Source: Istiophorus platypterus
Lineage: Eukaryota > Chordata > Actinopteri > Istiophoriformes > Istiophoridae
Direction of reading: 5' to 3'
DNA: 64,000 bases
NCBI GenBank assembly: GCA_016859345.1
Contig: CM029118.1
Location: forward strand, 29,073,501-29,137,500
Positions 12,101-22,300 of this stretch are shown one piece after another. The position numbers were made by a program, and so were the translations under genes. The stretch's first letter is position 1; the number at the start of each line of letters is the position of its first letter. The notes beneath the pieces are model-generated. The model did not search any database, was not told the origin of the DNA, and worked only from the letters and a program-made list of their open reading frames with translations.

Positions 12101-13730
12101 CTATGACTTCTATAGCAGTCTGACAAAAACAAACCGCTATTTACATAGTGATGCTTATTAGATAAGTTGTCCTGCATAGCACTGAGATTAGCAGGGTGTG
12201 GCTATTAAAATAGTCAAGGTGACCGGTCAAAATGTGTTTGTATATTTTTATTATATGTTTATAGAATTTCATTTCATATAAGAAGTTGTTTGAGTGATGA
12301 TGCTCAAGGTGCATGCTAATAGTAATGCAAATTTCTTCATCACAGTGCATAGTGGAGACTCATTTGGTTAGTACACTATTACTCTACACAGTTCACGGTT
12401 TTTCTTGACATGGACTTATTGTCTAACACGATGGTATTTTGAAATAACATAAATTATATATTACCTAGTAGTGTAAACAGATGTGTTTTAATTCAGGCTA
12501 ATAAATCAGGTTCCAGATGAACAAAGCAATAATCTGTTGGTTTAGTGACCATTTGTAAACAATAAAATATTGGTAATGACATAATAACCTACATTATTCT
12601 ACTGGAATCAGTGCTCTTGACATTTTTCACCATGGATACAGTTTGTTGAGCTAGTTGTAAGATAGATAATTCTGAATGTAACTTTGCGCTAAAGACTGTC
12701 TTTGTCATCTAATATGTTATGACGACATTGTATGTCATTAACATGCCAAATGATCTCAAAAACATAAGTGTGTTCCTCACTATGACATTTAGAAACTGGT
12801 CTCCATATGACATCATCAGTGAGGTATGCAAGCACATGGGAGTTAGAAAATAAACTAGGATGACAGCGAGCTTATAAGCAGATAAACATGGGACCTTAAA
12901 CTGCTCAAATCACAAAAGTAATAGGCAGAAAAAGTTCATTATCTCAAGAATTAAGCCTCCCAGGTTTAATGGATTGTTCCACCTTACAGTATCTGTCAGA
13001 GAAATTAATCAAAAATGATGTAATATGCTCTAATGGGCTTTTTGCTATTTTTACATGGAGTAAATTCAAGTGCACCACATGAAATTGAATAATTCCAGTA
13101 TTGAAATACATATATTATTCACCATAGATATGTATATAGGATACAGTAGTACAATGGTGCGAGTAAACACTGTCTTCTGCATTTGGCCTCAATTTCTCAT
13201 CCACATCACACCTTCTGTTATATCTTCAATACACCTGGGAAAGAATCTTTTTGCAGCCTGATCCCTCTCTGACAATCTTCCATAGTAATTGTGTGTTGTA
13301 TTAGGGTTACAATTTCATTTAACAGTTTTGAAAATAATAATTAATGTGCAAAATTGAGTCTAAATACACAGAGTTTTTGTGGTGGTTGAGTTTAAGTGTG
13401 AAATAATTCATGCTCTTTGAATATATTTTTACAAAGCAGTGAAAAAAGGTCCACAGTTTAGTCCACAGACTGCTGTTATAATGACTGAAAAAATTGAAAT
13501 CAGAAATATGTAATGCATGTTGGTCAGTGTAACAAAACAAACTAGAAAACAAACAAAACAACTCTAATGCTGTCTAACAAAATTTGGTCCTACTAACTTA
13601 AAATAACTCACTAACCATTTACTCTGTAATTAATTTTCATTTTAGTCAACCAACTATAGCCTTTTTAAAAATAAAAAAAATAAATTAGAATGCACTATGT
13701 TCATGTTACCCTTGATACCTCTGTATACTA
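9190..13730. other. unique AT-rich non-coding DNA with a purine-rich patch
   Basis: No gene is recognised. The patch at about 11535-12110 is G/A-rich on the plus strand ('aaggagctgggcgaggcaac') and may be an unclassified repeat remnant; minus-strand open frames there (11542-11844, 11841-12035) have no family resemblance. A short (G)n run lies near 10693. The rest is AT-rich with many stops. Confidence 0.5.
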
Positions 13731-13734
13731 GGAA

Positions 13735-13902
13735 CCCTCTGCTTCTCTCAGTGATTTAAAGGCTCGCTTACTATGCAAGTTAAAATACAAAATTACCAGA
13801 CACATGCGTTCCTCTAGTTCTCTAGATGTTTTGCCTCCCAGATTGGAGATATCTAAAGGATCCATCCATCCTTGGCCCCCTCCTGTTCTGTATATATCTG
13901 TA

Positions 13903-13969
<67 letters not shown>

Positions 13970-14325
13970 GGTATATAGATAGTATGCCATTCATACAAAA
14001 ATATTCAACATCATTTTTATGCAGATAACACACAACTGTATGTCCCATTACATTACAAACCAGTGAAGAGGCAAACTTTCATAATACACTATTTTGTCTG
14101 TGTTTTATAAATCCTGGCTGTCTGAAATCTTTCTCCAGCTAAATGGAAAAAAAAAAAAATATAGAAATCATTATTTTTGGTCTTTCAAATTCCACACATA
14201 CTTTACAAAAACATTTTGGCTCCCTGTCAACCATCCTAAAACCTGTAGCCAGAAACCTGTGTGTAATACAGTGACCTCATGAGTCAAAAGTCATTTGTTC
14301 CTGTTTTTATCAAGTGAGAAGCATC
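13735..14325 (+). mobile_element. LINE (L2/Rex1-type) reverse-transcriptase fragment
   Basis: On the plus strand the fragment reads, with frameshifts, through reverse-transcriptase blocks. The 'PQGS(I/V)LGPLLF'-like block appears degraded at about 13850-13900 as KGSIHPWPPPVLY. A FYADxTQLYVP stretch (the YADD motif with its last Asp replaced by Asn) is at about 14015-14048, a FLQLNGK block at about 14128-14148, and a VARNLCVI block at about 14240-14265. The order and spacing are those of the L2/CR1-clade fish LINEs. Both ends are missing. A (TA)n tract interrupts the region between the first two blocks. The right edge meets the tandem duplication starting near 14340. Confidence 0.8.
13909..13966. 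repeat. (TA)n microsatellite inside the LINE fragment
   Basis: About 29 TA dinucleotides follow 'tatatatctgtatatatg', which sits where related LINEs encode the residues after the PQGS block. The tract seems to have grown from the LINE's own AT-rich codons. Confidence 0.95.
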
Positions 14326-14330
14326 TTGAG

Positions 14331-14359
14331 GATCAGGTCTTTTTTCTTTTGACCTGATC
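14331..14359. repeat. short inverted repeat at the duplication edge
   Basis: The 9-bp arms gatcaggtc (14331-14339) and gacctgatc (14351-14359) flank an 11-nt T-rich spacer. They sit exactly at the left border of the duplicated unit. Confidence 0.9.
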
Positions 14360-14646
14360 TTGAGAAGATTATTATCATTATTATTATGACAGGGAGATCA
14401 ATTTGTGTAGTCTGAGTTAGCATTACGGTTTCTACTACCTGCTGCTTTTCACTGTGTCATGTGTCATGCATGCTAGCCAGTGTCAACAGGTGTCTATAAG
14501 TGTGGCAAACAGTTAAAAAAACAAAAAAAGGAATTGTAAGGATATATATATATAAGTTCAGACATCTATTTATTGTGCTACAGAGATATCTAGTGCAGTT
14601 AGCATGCTAACGACTAGCCCTACGTGTAATCTTGTAATTTCTTTTT

Positions 14647-14799
14647 TTACCCCACGAGGCGATAGTGAGTCACTGTAGTGTCCAGTCTGCCCTCAGTCCA
14701 ACAGGAGAGGATGAAGAAGTTGCATTGCCCAAAGGGTAAGAAGCCACTTTTGGTGAGAAAAGTGAGAAATACAAACAAAACAAGAGTCAAGACGAGCAT
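14647..14799 (-). CDS. possible signal-peptide first exon (copy A), unknown protein
   Basis: From the ATG at 14799-14797 the frame gives 50 residues. They begin with a hydrophobic signal-peptide-like stretch (MLVLTLVLFVFLTFL), followed by GFLPFGQCNFF and CWTEGRLDTTVTHYRLVG. It either stops at a TAA (14649-14647) or splices at the GTAAAA donor overlapping that stop (GT at 14650-14649). The start is favoured over an in-frame upstream ATG (14847) because it has a purine at -3 and opens directly on the hydrophobic segment. A TATA-like box lies about 120 bp upstream. The two differences from copy B inside these codons are both synonymous. I do not recognise the product and see no downstream exons. 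A chance frame remains quite possible. Confidence 0.25.
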   Translation of the reverse strand: MLVLTLVLFVFLTFLTKSGFLPFGQCNFFILSCWTEGRLDTTVTHYRLVG

Positions 14800-14918
14800 C
14801 GCTTTCTTCTGCTGAAGACTAGAAACACTATGTAGCAATAGTGACACTTATAAAAATTACCTTTAGGGGAGTGAGAGAACTCTAGGGCTGAACGAAGGGG
14901 AGGAGTTTACCCCGTTGC

Positions 14919-14925
14919 TATATAT
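14919..14925 (-). promoter_or_regulatory. TATA-like box upstream of the candidate exon, copy A
   Basis: Read on the minus strand the sequence is catatatagcaac, followed by a C-rich stretch where a start site about 30 bp downstream would fall (near 14890). It is identical in copy B. Position relative to the ATG is plausible; activity is inference only. Confidence 0.25.
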
Positions 14926-15438
14926 GACATCGTGTTTCACAATGAACCTACGCTGGAGCGCACAACAAATTGGACAGAGAGATACATTAGGTTTAATACA
15001 GTATATGCCACAACCACAATGGAAACACATAGGCTATGTTAGTATTTAGTTTGATACTCAAAATAATTTTTCAACAGATTATTCCTTTTAGTTTTCCACA
15101 GTATACACTACATTTTCATCAAAAAAAAAAAAAAAAAAAGTTATATTGTGGCCAACTGTTTTCAAACAACAACTTCCTTGAATGAGTTTCACTACCAGCT
15201 CAATTCCATGACAATTATACTAAGTTTGGTAAAAAATATTGATGATCTTGCCTACAGAACATGAAGGCAAAATGAATACTTAAAACAAGACTCTAGTGCC
15301 GAAACTATAGTTAAGTTGAAAGCTGGAAAACATTGAGTGTATAAAAGTAATACACTGCATAATTATTGCTCATGCATTCAACTTTCTATTTCTCATTTGA
15401 GAAAGAAATTATTTTTGCAGTAGTTGGATAGTCTTGCT

Positions 15439-16081
15439 TTAAAGTGGCAATAGACAAGTTTTATTCCTTTAACTTTATGTTTGCTTTCTTTATAAGCCTT
15501 GCTTTCAGTTTGTAATTCTGTTGGTACCATTTGGTGCAAAATTCAGGAAAATGAAGGCTCAATTTATGGTACAAAGAAAGTTTATCTGCCATTGTGCAAT
15601 CAAAACGGAAGCGTATAGTCCTTTTGTTTCCCTGATAGGCAGACAGTGGACCAACCAGATGGAATGTAGAAACTCTACCTGGCAAAAGAACCGGAGCCAT
15701 GTTGTCAGAGGAGCCAAAGAAGGTCAAAACCGCCATTCAGTTGATATTATTTCTATTAGATCAGTAAGTAACAAAGCCTGCCCACAACTGGGTGTTTTAC
15801 ACTGCCTCTATCATAACAGCATTGTAGTCCTTTGTTTGTGTGTACCAATACTCACACTGTACTATTACTCCATATATAAATGATAACAATTTGACTGTAC
15901 CTCTTCGGTGAACATGCTTCTTTCTATTTCAAAAGTGGTTTTGATCATTTCCTGTCCTGTGTTGTTGGTATTTGCTGAGCTCTGAGGAAAATGGAAAGTG
16001 AACTAGTCTTAACAACAGTGGTGCCAACAGTAATATCACCTGGAAACGCTAGGGGGGGAAAGCTGTCTATTACCACTTTAA
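15439..16081. mobile_element. non-autonomous TTAA-flanked MITE, copy A
   Basis: The left end 'agtggcaatagacaagttt' and right end 'aaagctgtctattaccact' are imperfect inverted repeats (about 16 of 19 match), each bordered by TTAA (15439-15442 and 16078-16081). TTAA duplication is the signature of piggyBac-type insertion, although TTTAAA-type flanks also occur in other superfamilies. The 635-bp interior codes for nothing recognisable. It was present before the tandem duplication because both unit copies carry it at the same place. Confidence 0.65.
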
Positions 16082-16179
16082 GGAATGTGCTTTAAGACCA
16101 GCATTTTTCTGCTTCATTATTACTGTATCATATTTAGCCAAAAAGCTACGTTGCATATTCCCTTAAAAATACCAAACAA

Positions 16180-16243
16180 TATGCACTGATCAGCCACACA
16201 ATAAAAACAGTTATACCTTTCAATGATGTGGTTGATCAGTGTA
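16180..16243. mobile_element. 60-bp palindromic mini-element, copy A
   Basis: A TA-flanked segment begins 'tgcactgatcagccaca' and ends with 'tgtggttgatcagtg', so it is almost only two terminal repeats back to back. The ends match the terminus of the mariner-like fossil at 31008 ('actgatcaaccacaacatt'). It looks like an extreme deletion derivative of that mariner family. Confidence 0.7.
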
Positions 16244-16777
16244 CTTTTGTATTAAATGTAAAATAGATACAGAGCACCGTATGCTAGCAACCACTGAGCC
16301 TCAGTACAATCCACTGAAAGGAATGGAGCAAGGTTCAGATTTGTGTGCATTATAGGAATTTTTAACCATTATCTTCCTTATTTAGCACCTCGATGAACAT
16401 TTTTCTACTTCTCCAGCCCTCTCTCTCTCTTTTGCTCTTTCACTGTCTTTCTCTCTCTCTCTCACAGCCTTTTTTTCTTTTGACCTGATCTTGAGAAGAT
16501 TATTATCATTATTATTATGACAGGGAGATCAATTTGTGTAGTCTGAGTTAGCATTACGGTTTCTACTACCTGCTGCTTTTCACTGTGTCATGTGTCATGC
16601 ATGCTAGCCAGTGTCAACAGGTGTCTATAAGTGTGGCAAACAGTTAAAAAAACAAAAAAAGGAATTGTAAGGATATATATATATAAGTTCAGACATCTAT
16701 TTATTGTGCTACAGAGATATCTAGTGCAGTTAGCATGCTAACGACTAGCCCTACGTGTAATCTTGTAATTTCTTTTT

Positions 16778-16930
16778 TTACCCCACGAGGCGATAGTGAG
16801 TCACTGTAGTGTCCAGTCTGCCCTCAGTCCAACATGAGAGGATGAAGAAGTTGCATTGCCCAAAGGGTAAGAAACCACTTTTGGTGAGAAAAGTGAGAAA
16901 TACAAACAAAACAAGAGTCAAGACGAGCAT
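16778..16930 (-). CDS. possible signal-peptide first exon (copy B), unknown protein
   Basis: The encoded 50 residues are identical to those in copy A, with two silent third-position changes (Gly GGC to GGT, Ser TCC to TCA). A substitution that alters residues lies only in the upstream extension (MSLSLHS here, MSLLLHS in copy A), outside the preferred start. If a gene exists, transcription from this copy would run through copy A, giving alternative first exons. No downstream exon is recognised. Confidence 0.25.
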   Translation of the reverse strand: MLVLTLVLFVFLTFLTKSGFLPFGQCNFFILSCWTEGRLDTTVTHYRLVG

Positions 16931-17049
16931 CGCTTTCTTCTGCTGAAGACTAGAAACACTATGTAGCGATAGTGACACTTATAAAAATTACCTTTAGGGG
17001 AGTGAGAGAACTCTAGGGCTGAACGAAAGGGAGGAGTTTACCCCGTTGC

Positions 17050-17056
17050 TATATAT
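17050..17056 (-). promoter_or_regulatory. TATA-like box upstream of the candidate exon, copy B
   Basis: Same sequence and spacing as the copy at 14919. One flanking substitution (gaagggg to gaaaggg) lies between the box and the start codon. Confidence 0.25.
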
Positions 17057-17568
17057 GACATCGTGTTTCACAATGAACCTACGCTGGAGCGCACAACAAA
17101 TTGGACAGAGAGATACATTAGGTTTAATACAGTATATGCCACAACCACAATGGAAACACATAGGCTATGTTAGTATTTAGTTTGATACTCAAAATAATTT
17201 TTCAACAGATTATTCCTTTTAGTTTTCCACAGTATACACTACATTTTCATCAAAAAAAAAAAAAAAAAAGTTATATTGTGGCCAACTGTTTTCAAACAAC
17301 AACTTCCTTGAATGAGTTTCACTACCAGCTCAATTCCATGACAATTATACTAAGTTTGGTAAAAAATATTGATGATCTTGCCTACAGAACATGAAGGCAA
17401 AATGAATACTTAAAACAAGACTCTAGTGCCGAAACTATAGTTAAGTTGAAAGCTGGAAAACATTGAGTGTATAAAAGTAATACACTGCATAATTATTGCT
17501 CATGCATTCAACTTTCTATTTCTCATTTGAGAAAGAAATTATTTTTGCAGTAGTTGGATAGTCTTGCT

Positions 17569-18212
17569 TTAAAGTGGCAATAGACAAGTTTTATTCCTTT
17601 AACTTTATGTTTGCTTTCTTTATAAGCCTTGCTTTCAGTTTGTAATTCTGTTGGTACCATTTGGTGCAAAATTCAGGAAAATGAAGGCTCAATTTATGGT
17701 ACAAAGAAAGTTTATCTGCCATTGTGCAATCAAAACGGAAGCGTATAGTGCTTTTGTTTCCCCTGATAGGCAGACAGTGGACCAACCAGATGGAATGTAG
17801 AAACTCTACCTGGCAAAAGAACCGGAGCCATGTTGTCAGAGGAGCCAAAGAAGGTCAAAACCGCCATTCAGTTGATATTATTTCTATTAGATCAGTAAGT
17901 AACAAAGCCTGCCCACAACTGGGTGTTTTACACTGCCTCTATCATAACAGCATTGTAGTCCTTTGTTTGTGTGTACCAATACTCACACTGTACTATTACT
18001 CCATATATAAATGATAACAATTTGACTGTACCTCTTCGGTGAACATGCTTCTTTCTATTTCAAAAGTGGTTTTGATCATTTCCTGTCCTGTGTTGTTGGT
18101 ATTTGCTGAGCTCTGAGGAAAATGGAAAGTGAACTAGTCTTAACAACAGTGTCGCCAACAGTAATATCACCTGGAAACGCTAGGGGGGGAAAGCTGTCTA
18201 TTACCACTTTAA
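17569..18212. mobile_element. non-autonomous TTAA-flanked MITE, copy B
   Basis: Duplicate of the element at 15439-16081, with a one-base longer C run and a few substitutions. It arose by the tandem duplication, not by independent transposition, since the flanks are also shared. Confidence 0.65.
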
Positions 18213-18310
18213 GGAATGTGCTTTAAGACCAGCATTTTTCTGCTTCATTATTACTGTATCATATTTAGCCAAAAAGCTACGTTGCATATTCCCTTAAAAA
18301 TACCAAACAA

Positions 18311-18374
18311 TATGCACTGATCAGCCACACAATAAAAACAGTTATACCTTTCAATGATGTGGTTGATCAGTGTA
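18311..18374. mobile_element. 60-bp palindromic mini-element, copy B
   Basis: Duplicate of the element at 16180-16243, identical as far as I can see, including the flanking TA dinucleotides. Confidence 0.7.
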
Positions 18375-18547
18375 CTTTTGTATTAAATGTAAAATAGATA
18401 CAGAGCACCGTATGCTAGCAACCACTGAGCCTCAGTACAATCCACTGAAAGGAATGGAGCAAGGTTCAGATTTGTGTGCATTATAGGAATTTTTAACCAT
18501 TATCTTCCTTATTTAGCACCTCGATGAACATTTTTCTACTTCTCCAG

Positions 18548-18600
18548 CCCTCTCTCTCTCTTTTGCTCTTTCACTGTCTTTCTCTCTCTCTCTCTCACAG
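18548..18600. repeat. (TC)-rich tract
   Basis: CT repeats interrupted by TTTTG and ACTG. The same tract in copy A (16418-16467) is shorter by about one repeat. Confidence 0.9.
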
Positions 18601-19640
18601 CCTTTTTCTTTCTGCTGCAACCACCCATCATCAGTTTCTCCCCTCAATGCTGGGAGCACACAGGCACACTCCTTCCACTCACCAGGGTGTAATCTCTCTT
18701 TGTTTACACTGCCAAGGGGTTATTTGGCTGTCTGTTAGAGTGTGACACAGACAGCGCTACACTGTCAAAGACAGCCTCAGCACACTGCAGACAAGCCGAT
18801 TCCGTATTCAGTGTATCTAACACGTCAGCCCGCACTGACAGTATGTGATGGCCTACAATCACACAATAGGCTCTGAAAGACAGGATCCATCCATATGTCA
18901 GAAAAATAAGATTGGCAAATAGCCATTGGCTGTACTTAGAGTTGTCATTTCACCCTTACTTTTAAAACCTAATGCTTAAGATGAGACTTTGTTAGATTGT
19001 TTTGAAGTATACCCACACTTGACCTGAAAAGGGCTGTCATTTGATTCCTTTTGCTGGATTTATTGATATTTGAGTGTGCATTATTTTGACTGCCCCCTGT
19101 TTACCATGTGTTCACTTTGTGATGTGTGTGTACATTGTAGCTGCAATCACATATAGAATACACATAAAATAGCAGCCCTGAACTCTTTTACATTTGGTTT
19201 TGAACATCTCAAAGCAATGTGGCAATTTGTCCTAGCCTCAGACTGAAATACCATCCAATTTTAACCACTGCTGGTCACCTAACAATGCATAAACTTACAG
19301 TATATTTAAATCCCCTTAACCATTAATATTTCTTTAAGATTTCTAAGATGTCTCTAGTGTTTACCCACTGGCCCGTTCATATTAGGCAAACTCTGCCCTA
19401 TTGAGACTGACATCCAATCAAAACTGACAAGTGACAATCTGTAATAGTGAGATATCTATGTAAAACACTTTGAAAATACACACACATTGCTTTTGTAGTA
19501 CTTAGATAAAGAGAACATTTTAAAAAAAATAAATCTCAGACAAAAGTTTAGTAAAAGACAAAGGGAAACAAGCATTTTTTTCAGTTCTAAAACTCACACA
19601 TTTATGTAATCAATATGGAACTGTTCACTTATCTGATAAT
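18601..19640. other. unique non-coding DNA
   Basis: No gene or repeat family is recognised. The first 250 bp are less AT-rich, the rest is AT-rich with stops in all frames. Confidence 0.5.
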
Positions 19641-19725
19641 TGTTTATACTAAAAACTCTAAGCAGTTTACACAACTGCCGCATTCAACCATTCACAAACA
19701 CATTCATACACACACTGATGATACA
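19641..19725 (+). repeat. teleost interspersed repeat fragment
   Basis: The segment 'ctaagcagtttacacaac' followed by 'attcaaccattcacaaaca' and a 'cattcatacacacactgatg' stretch matches a frequent teleost repeat whose start is seen in the related fragment at 36572. Only the 3' part is present here. Confidence 0.55.
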
Positions 19726-20603
19726 TCAGTGCAATATAGCTACCTTAGTTTGTGTTTACACTTTCTACTAACCTCCTGGCAGACCTTTTTATCTTTGACT
19801 GTATGATTCTTTATAGTGCCTGAATTACATGTAATCTCATAGTCATGTAACAAACGAAAAAAAAACAAAACACATCTTACTCACCAAAGGGGTCTAGATG
19901 TATGAGTTGCGAAATCAAATATTTGTATTATCATTGGAAGTGTTGGTGTAGTTCAAGAACAGAATGATCCTTCCCCTTTAACAGCTCAAGGGACAGACTC
20001 AGATTTATGTGACGGTGCAATGGCCATTCACTAAAAACACTGAGAGTTGTTTAACTGTAAGAGAAAGGTGAACTACTTAGAAAAAAAAGGATCATGCTCA
20101 ATAGCCTTTACTCGCACAACAGTAATAACTCACACTTGAACCAAATTGGCAAGTGTTATTTTCCCCCCAGAAGACTCAGGTGTAGACTCACTTCTCTTGC
20201 AGAGAGAAAACAGACTGATGCTTTCTTGCTCAGACACTCTGCCAGTCAAATACTACTGTTTGATTAGATTTTACCGCATAAAGCCTCAGAGCCAAAGCGA
20301 CTTTATTTCTCTGTTCCAGCAGGATATTAGGCATATGAGATACTGTACGTGTGTGTGAATGTACCTGTTGTCTGTGGCGTGTGCTTGCATATATGTGTGT
20401 TTTTTGTATGAGTTTTTGCAACTAAGGATTCTGGTACATGAATAATATTTTCACTACTCACATGTCATACTACTAAAATCACTGTGTGTGTGCAAAAGTG
20501 TGCATCTTGTGTCTTAATCTTTGTAGGTGAGTAAATGTGTGTGTTTCTGTTTCTTTGTATTTCTGCATCTTCTATCCCACATTCTGTTCTGTCTGCTTGC
20601 TTA

Positions 20604-20663
20604 TGTGTGTGTGTGTGTGTGTGTGTGTGTATTTGTGTCTTTGTGTTTGTGTGTCTTTGTGTG
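20604..20663. repeat. (TG)n microsatellite
   Basis: About 13 perfect TG units followed by imperfect TTTGTG units. It borders the TTTAGG-rich repeat. Confidence 0.95.
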
Positions 20664-20885
20664 ATCCAGGTATTACCCATGTTGTGGAAACCAAAATCTG
20701 TTGTGGGGAATTGTCTTCCTTTTGAGGAAAGTGAGGACACTTTGGCAGGTCCTCACAACTTTAAAAGGTTGTTTTTTTAGAATTGGGACTTGGTTTTAGG
20801 GTATAGGTTACAATGAGGTTTAGGTTTAGTTTAAGGTTTAGATTTAGGATTAAGCATTTAGTTGGGGGTTAACAGACAGAGGTAC
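20664..20885 (+). repeat. teleost repeat with degenerate TTTAGG motifs
   Basis: After 'gatccaggtattaccc' come 'ggcaggtcctcacaacttt' and a run of TTTAGG, TTAAGG and TTTAGT-like hexamers (about 20790-20870). I recognise this arrangement from a common teleost interspersed repeat that carries TTAGGG-like runs between TG microsatellites. It is not a true telomere. Confidence 0.5.
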
Positions 20886-20888
20886 GAA

Positions 20889-20976
20889 TGTGTTTGTGTG
20901 TCTGTGTGTTAACGTGTATGTGTGTGTATGTGTGAGGGAGTGAGTATGTGTATGTGTGTGTGTGTGTGTTTGTGTC
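20889..20976. repeat. imperfect (TG)n microsatellite
   Basis: TG runs broken by TTT, TC and GAGGGAGTGAG interruptions, on the right side of the TTTAGG-rich repeat. Confidence 0.9.
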
Positions 20977-21268
20977 TTTAAAAGCTCAAAGAGAAATTTC
21001 ATCCATTATGTCAATTATGAATTAGCACTTCTCTGCCATCTCTCAGCTCCCTCTCTCTTTGTCGACTGCTGTCTTAATTAGCCAAACACAGGGTATCAAC
21101 TCATTCTTCCTGCTGCAGGAGCTCTCTTCTCTCTCACTCACACACACACATATGCACAGATATGCAGACACACCCACACTTAAATGTAGACAAAGGAAGG
21201 TGTACAGAATTATACATAGCATACATATGCAGGGTACAGATTTGCAGAAGCATATATGCACATCACAA

Positions 21269-21326
<58 letters not shown>
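21269..21326. repeat. (CA)n microsatellite
   Basis: About 29 CA units with one CG interruption. Open frames through it on both strands (21043-21336, 21059-21343) are translations of the repeat. Confidence 0.95.
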
Positions 21327-21329
<3 letters not shown>

Positions 21330-22300
21330 TATACACACACTGAATGGCAGCTAGTGGTTTTAAATGGAGTGTGGGGACACATAATGAGACAGTTCTTCAC
21401 AAAGTGTCATGGTGTGACGATCTGTTACCAGACTTCTATCTGGCCTGTTTCAAGTGTAATATGAATCAGGGCTCTGACAGGCCCTTAGCACATAGATCTG
21501 TCACTTCTCAAAATGCAGTCTACCAAAAATGAAGTGGAGTTGAAACATGGTCCTCTTGTCCGAAATAAAGGTTTAACATGAGTGACAAACCAAACTGGGT
21601 CTATTAAAAGACACGCTTTGTGTGTTAATGGAGATTTTAAGATTGCAATTCATATCAGATGAGGAAGAGTGTGACCAAAAAGGAATGTAAGAGGATTTTG
21701 AAAGATTCGCCTGTTGGCCAATTTGCAATATTGTAAAGCTCTGCTAATCAATATCTTTATATTGACAGTGGATTAAATGAATATGTAAAGTGACAGAGGT
21801 TGAAACAAATCCAGAGAATTCTAATCAGACTCTGCAGTTTCCCTTAGTAGACAGACAAAGTCAGCAACTAGCTGGTGAACATGGTGGAGCTTTTACTGGT
21901 GAAAAGCCCCAGAGGTTTGTTGAGGCCAACAAAGAGCTAAAATAAAGGTGAATATTTGACTTACATTCACCAGGTAGCCAATAACATGACTCCTAGTGAA
22001 TTTTTTCTGATGTTGAATATGTAAATATTGAGTGTGTCACTTTTGTGTTTACAGCTTGTGCTGTTTCCCCCAACTATATATTTTCTTTTACTATTTAACA
22101 AACTTTAATCAATAGGGTTAGATGTTATTAAATTCTGTCTTAAAACAATATTGATGTGCTCATGTTTATGTGAGAATAGATCTTGGTCACTGTAACTACT
22201 CTACACATGGGCCCTGAAGCTTTTCACTGGGAACATGATCACACGGTAAGAAATGGGAGATCAAAATTCAAGGCCCTCATTCTATACAAAAATGCACTCC
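21327..22300. other. unique non-coding DNA
   Basis: No gene or known repeat is recognised. Confidence 0.5.

Larger units (their letters stand above)
14340..16470. repeat. 2.13-kb tandem duplication, copy A
   Basis: The sequence from about 14340 recurs about 2,131 bp further right with only a handful of differences: roughly seven substitutions plus length changes in an A tract, a C run and a TC run, so well over 99% identity. Differences I can place include G/T at 14705 against 16836, the A-tract length near 15120, and 'agtcctttt' against 'agtgctttt'. The unit holds a candidate minus-strand exon and TATA-like box, a TTAA-flanked MITE and a tiny palindromic element. The unit ends are T/C-rich and share about 10 bp (tttttcttt), consistent with microhomology- or slippage-mediated duplication. 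An assembly artefact or uncollapsed haplotype is the alternative. Confidence 0.95.
16471..18600. repeat. 2.13-kb tandem duplication, copy B
   Basis: This is the second copy of the unit described for 14340-16470, in the same orientation and directly adjacent. Its right edge runs through a (TC)n tract ending in ctcacagcc, after which the sequence departs from copy A (ctttctgctgcaacc here, cttttgacctgatc at the A/B junction). Confidence 0.95.

Noticed and set aside
20790..20870. True interstitial telomere
   Set aside because: The hexamers are degenerate, mostly TTTAGG rather than TTAGGG, and part of a dispersed repeat layout.
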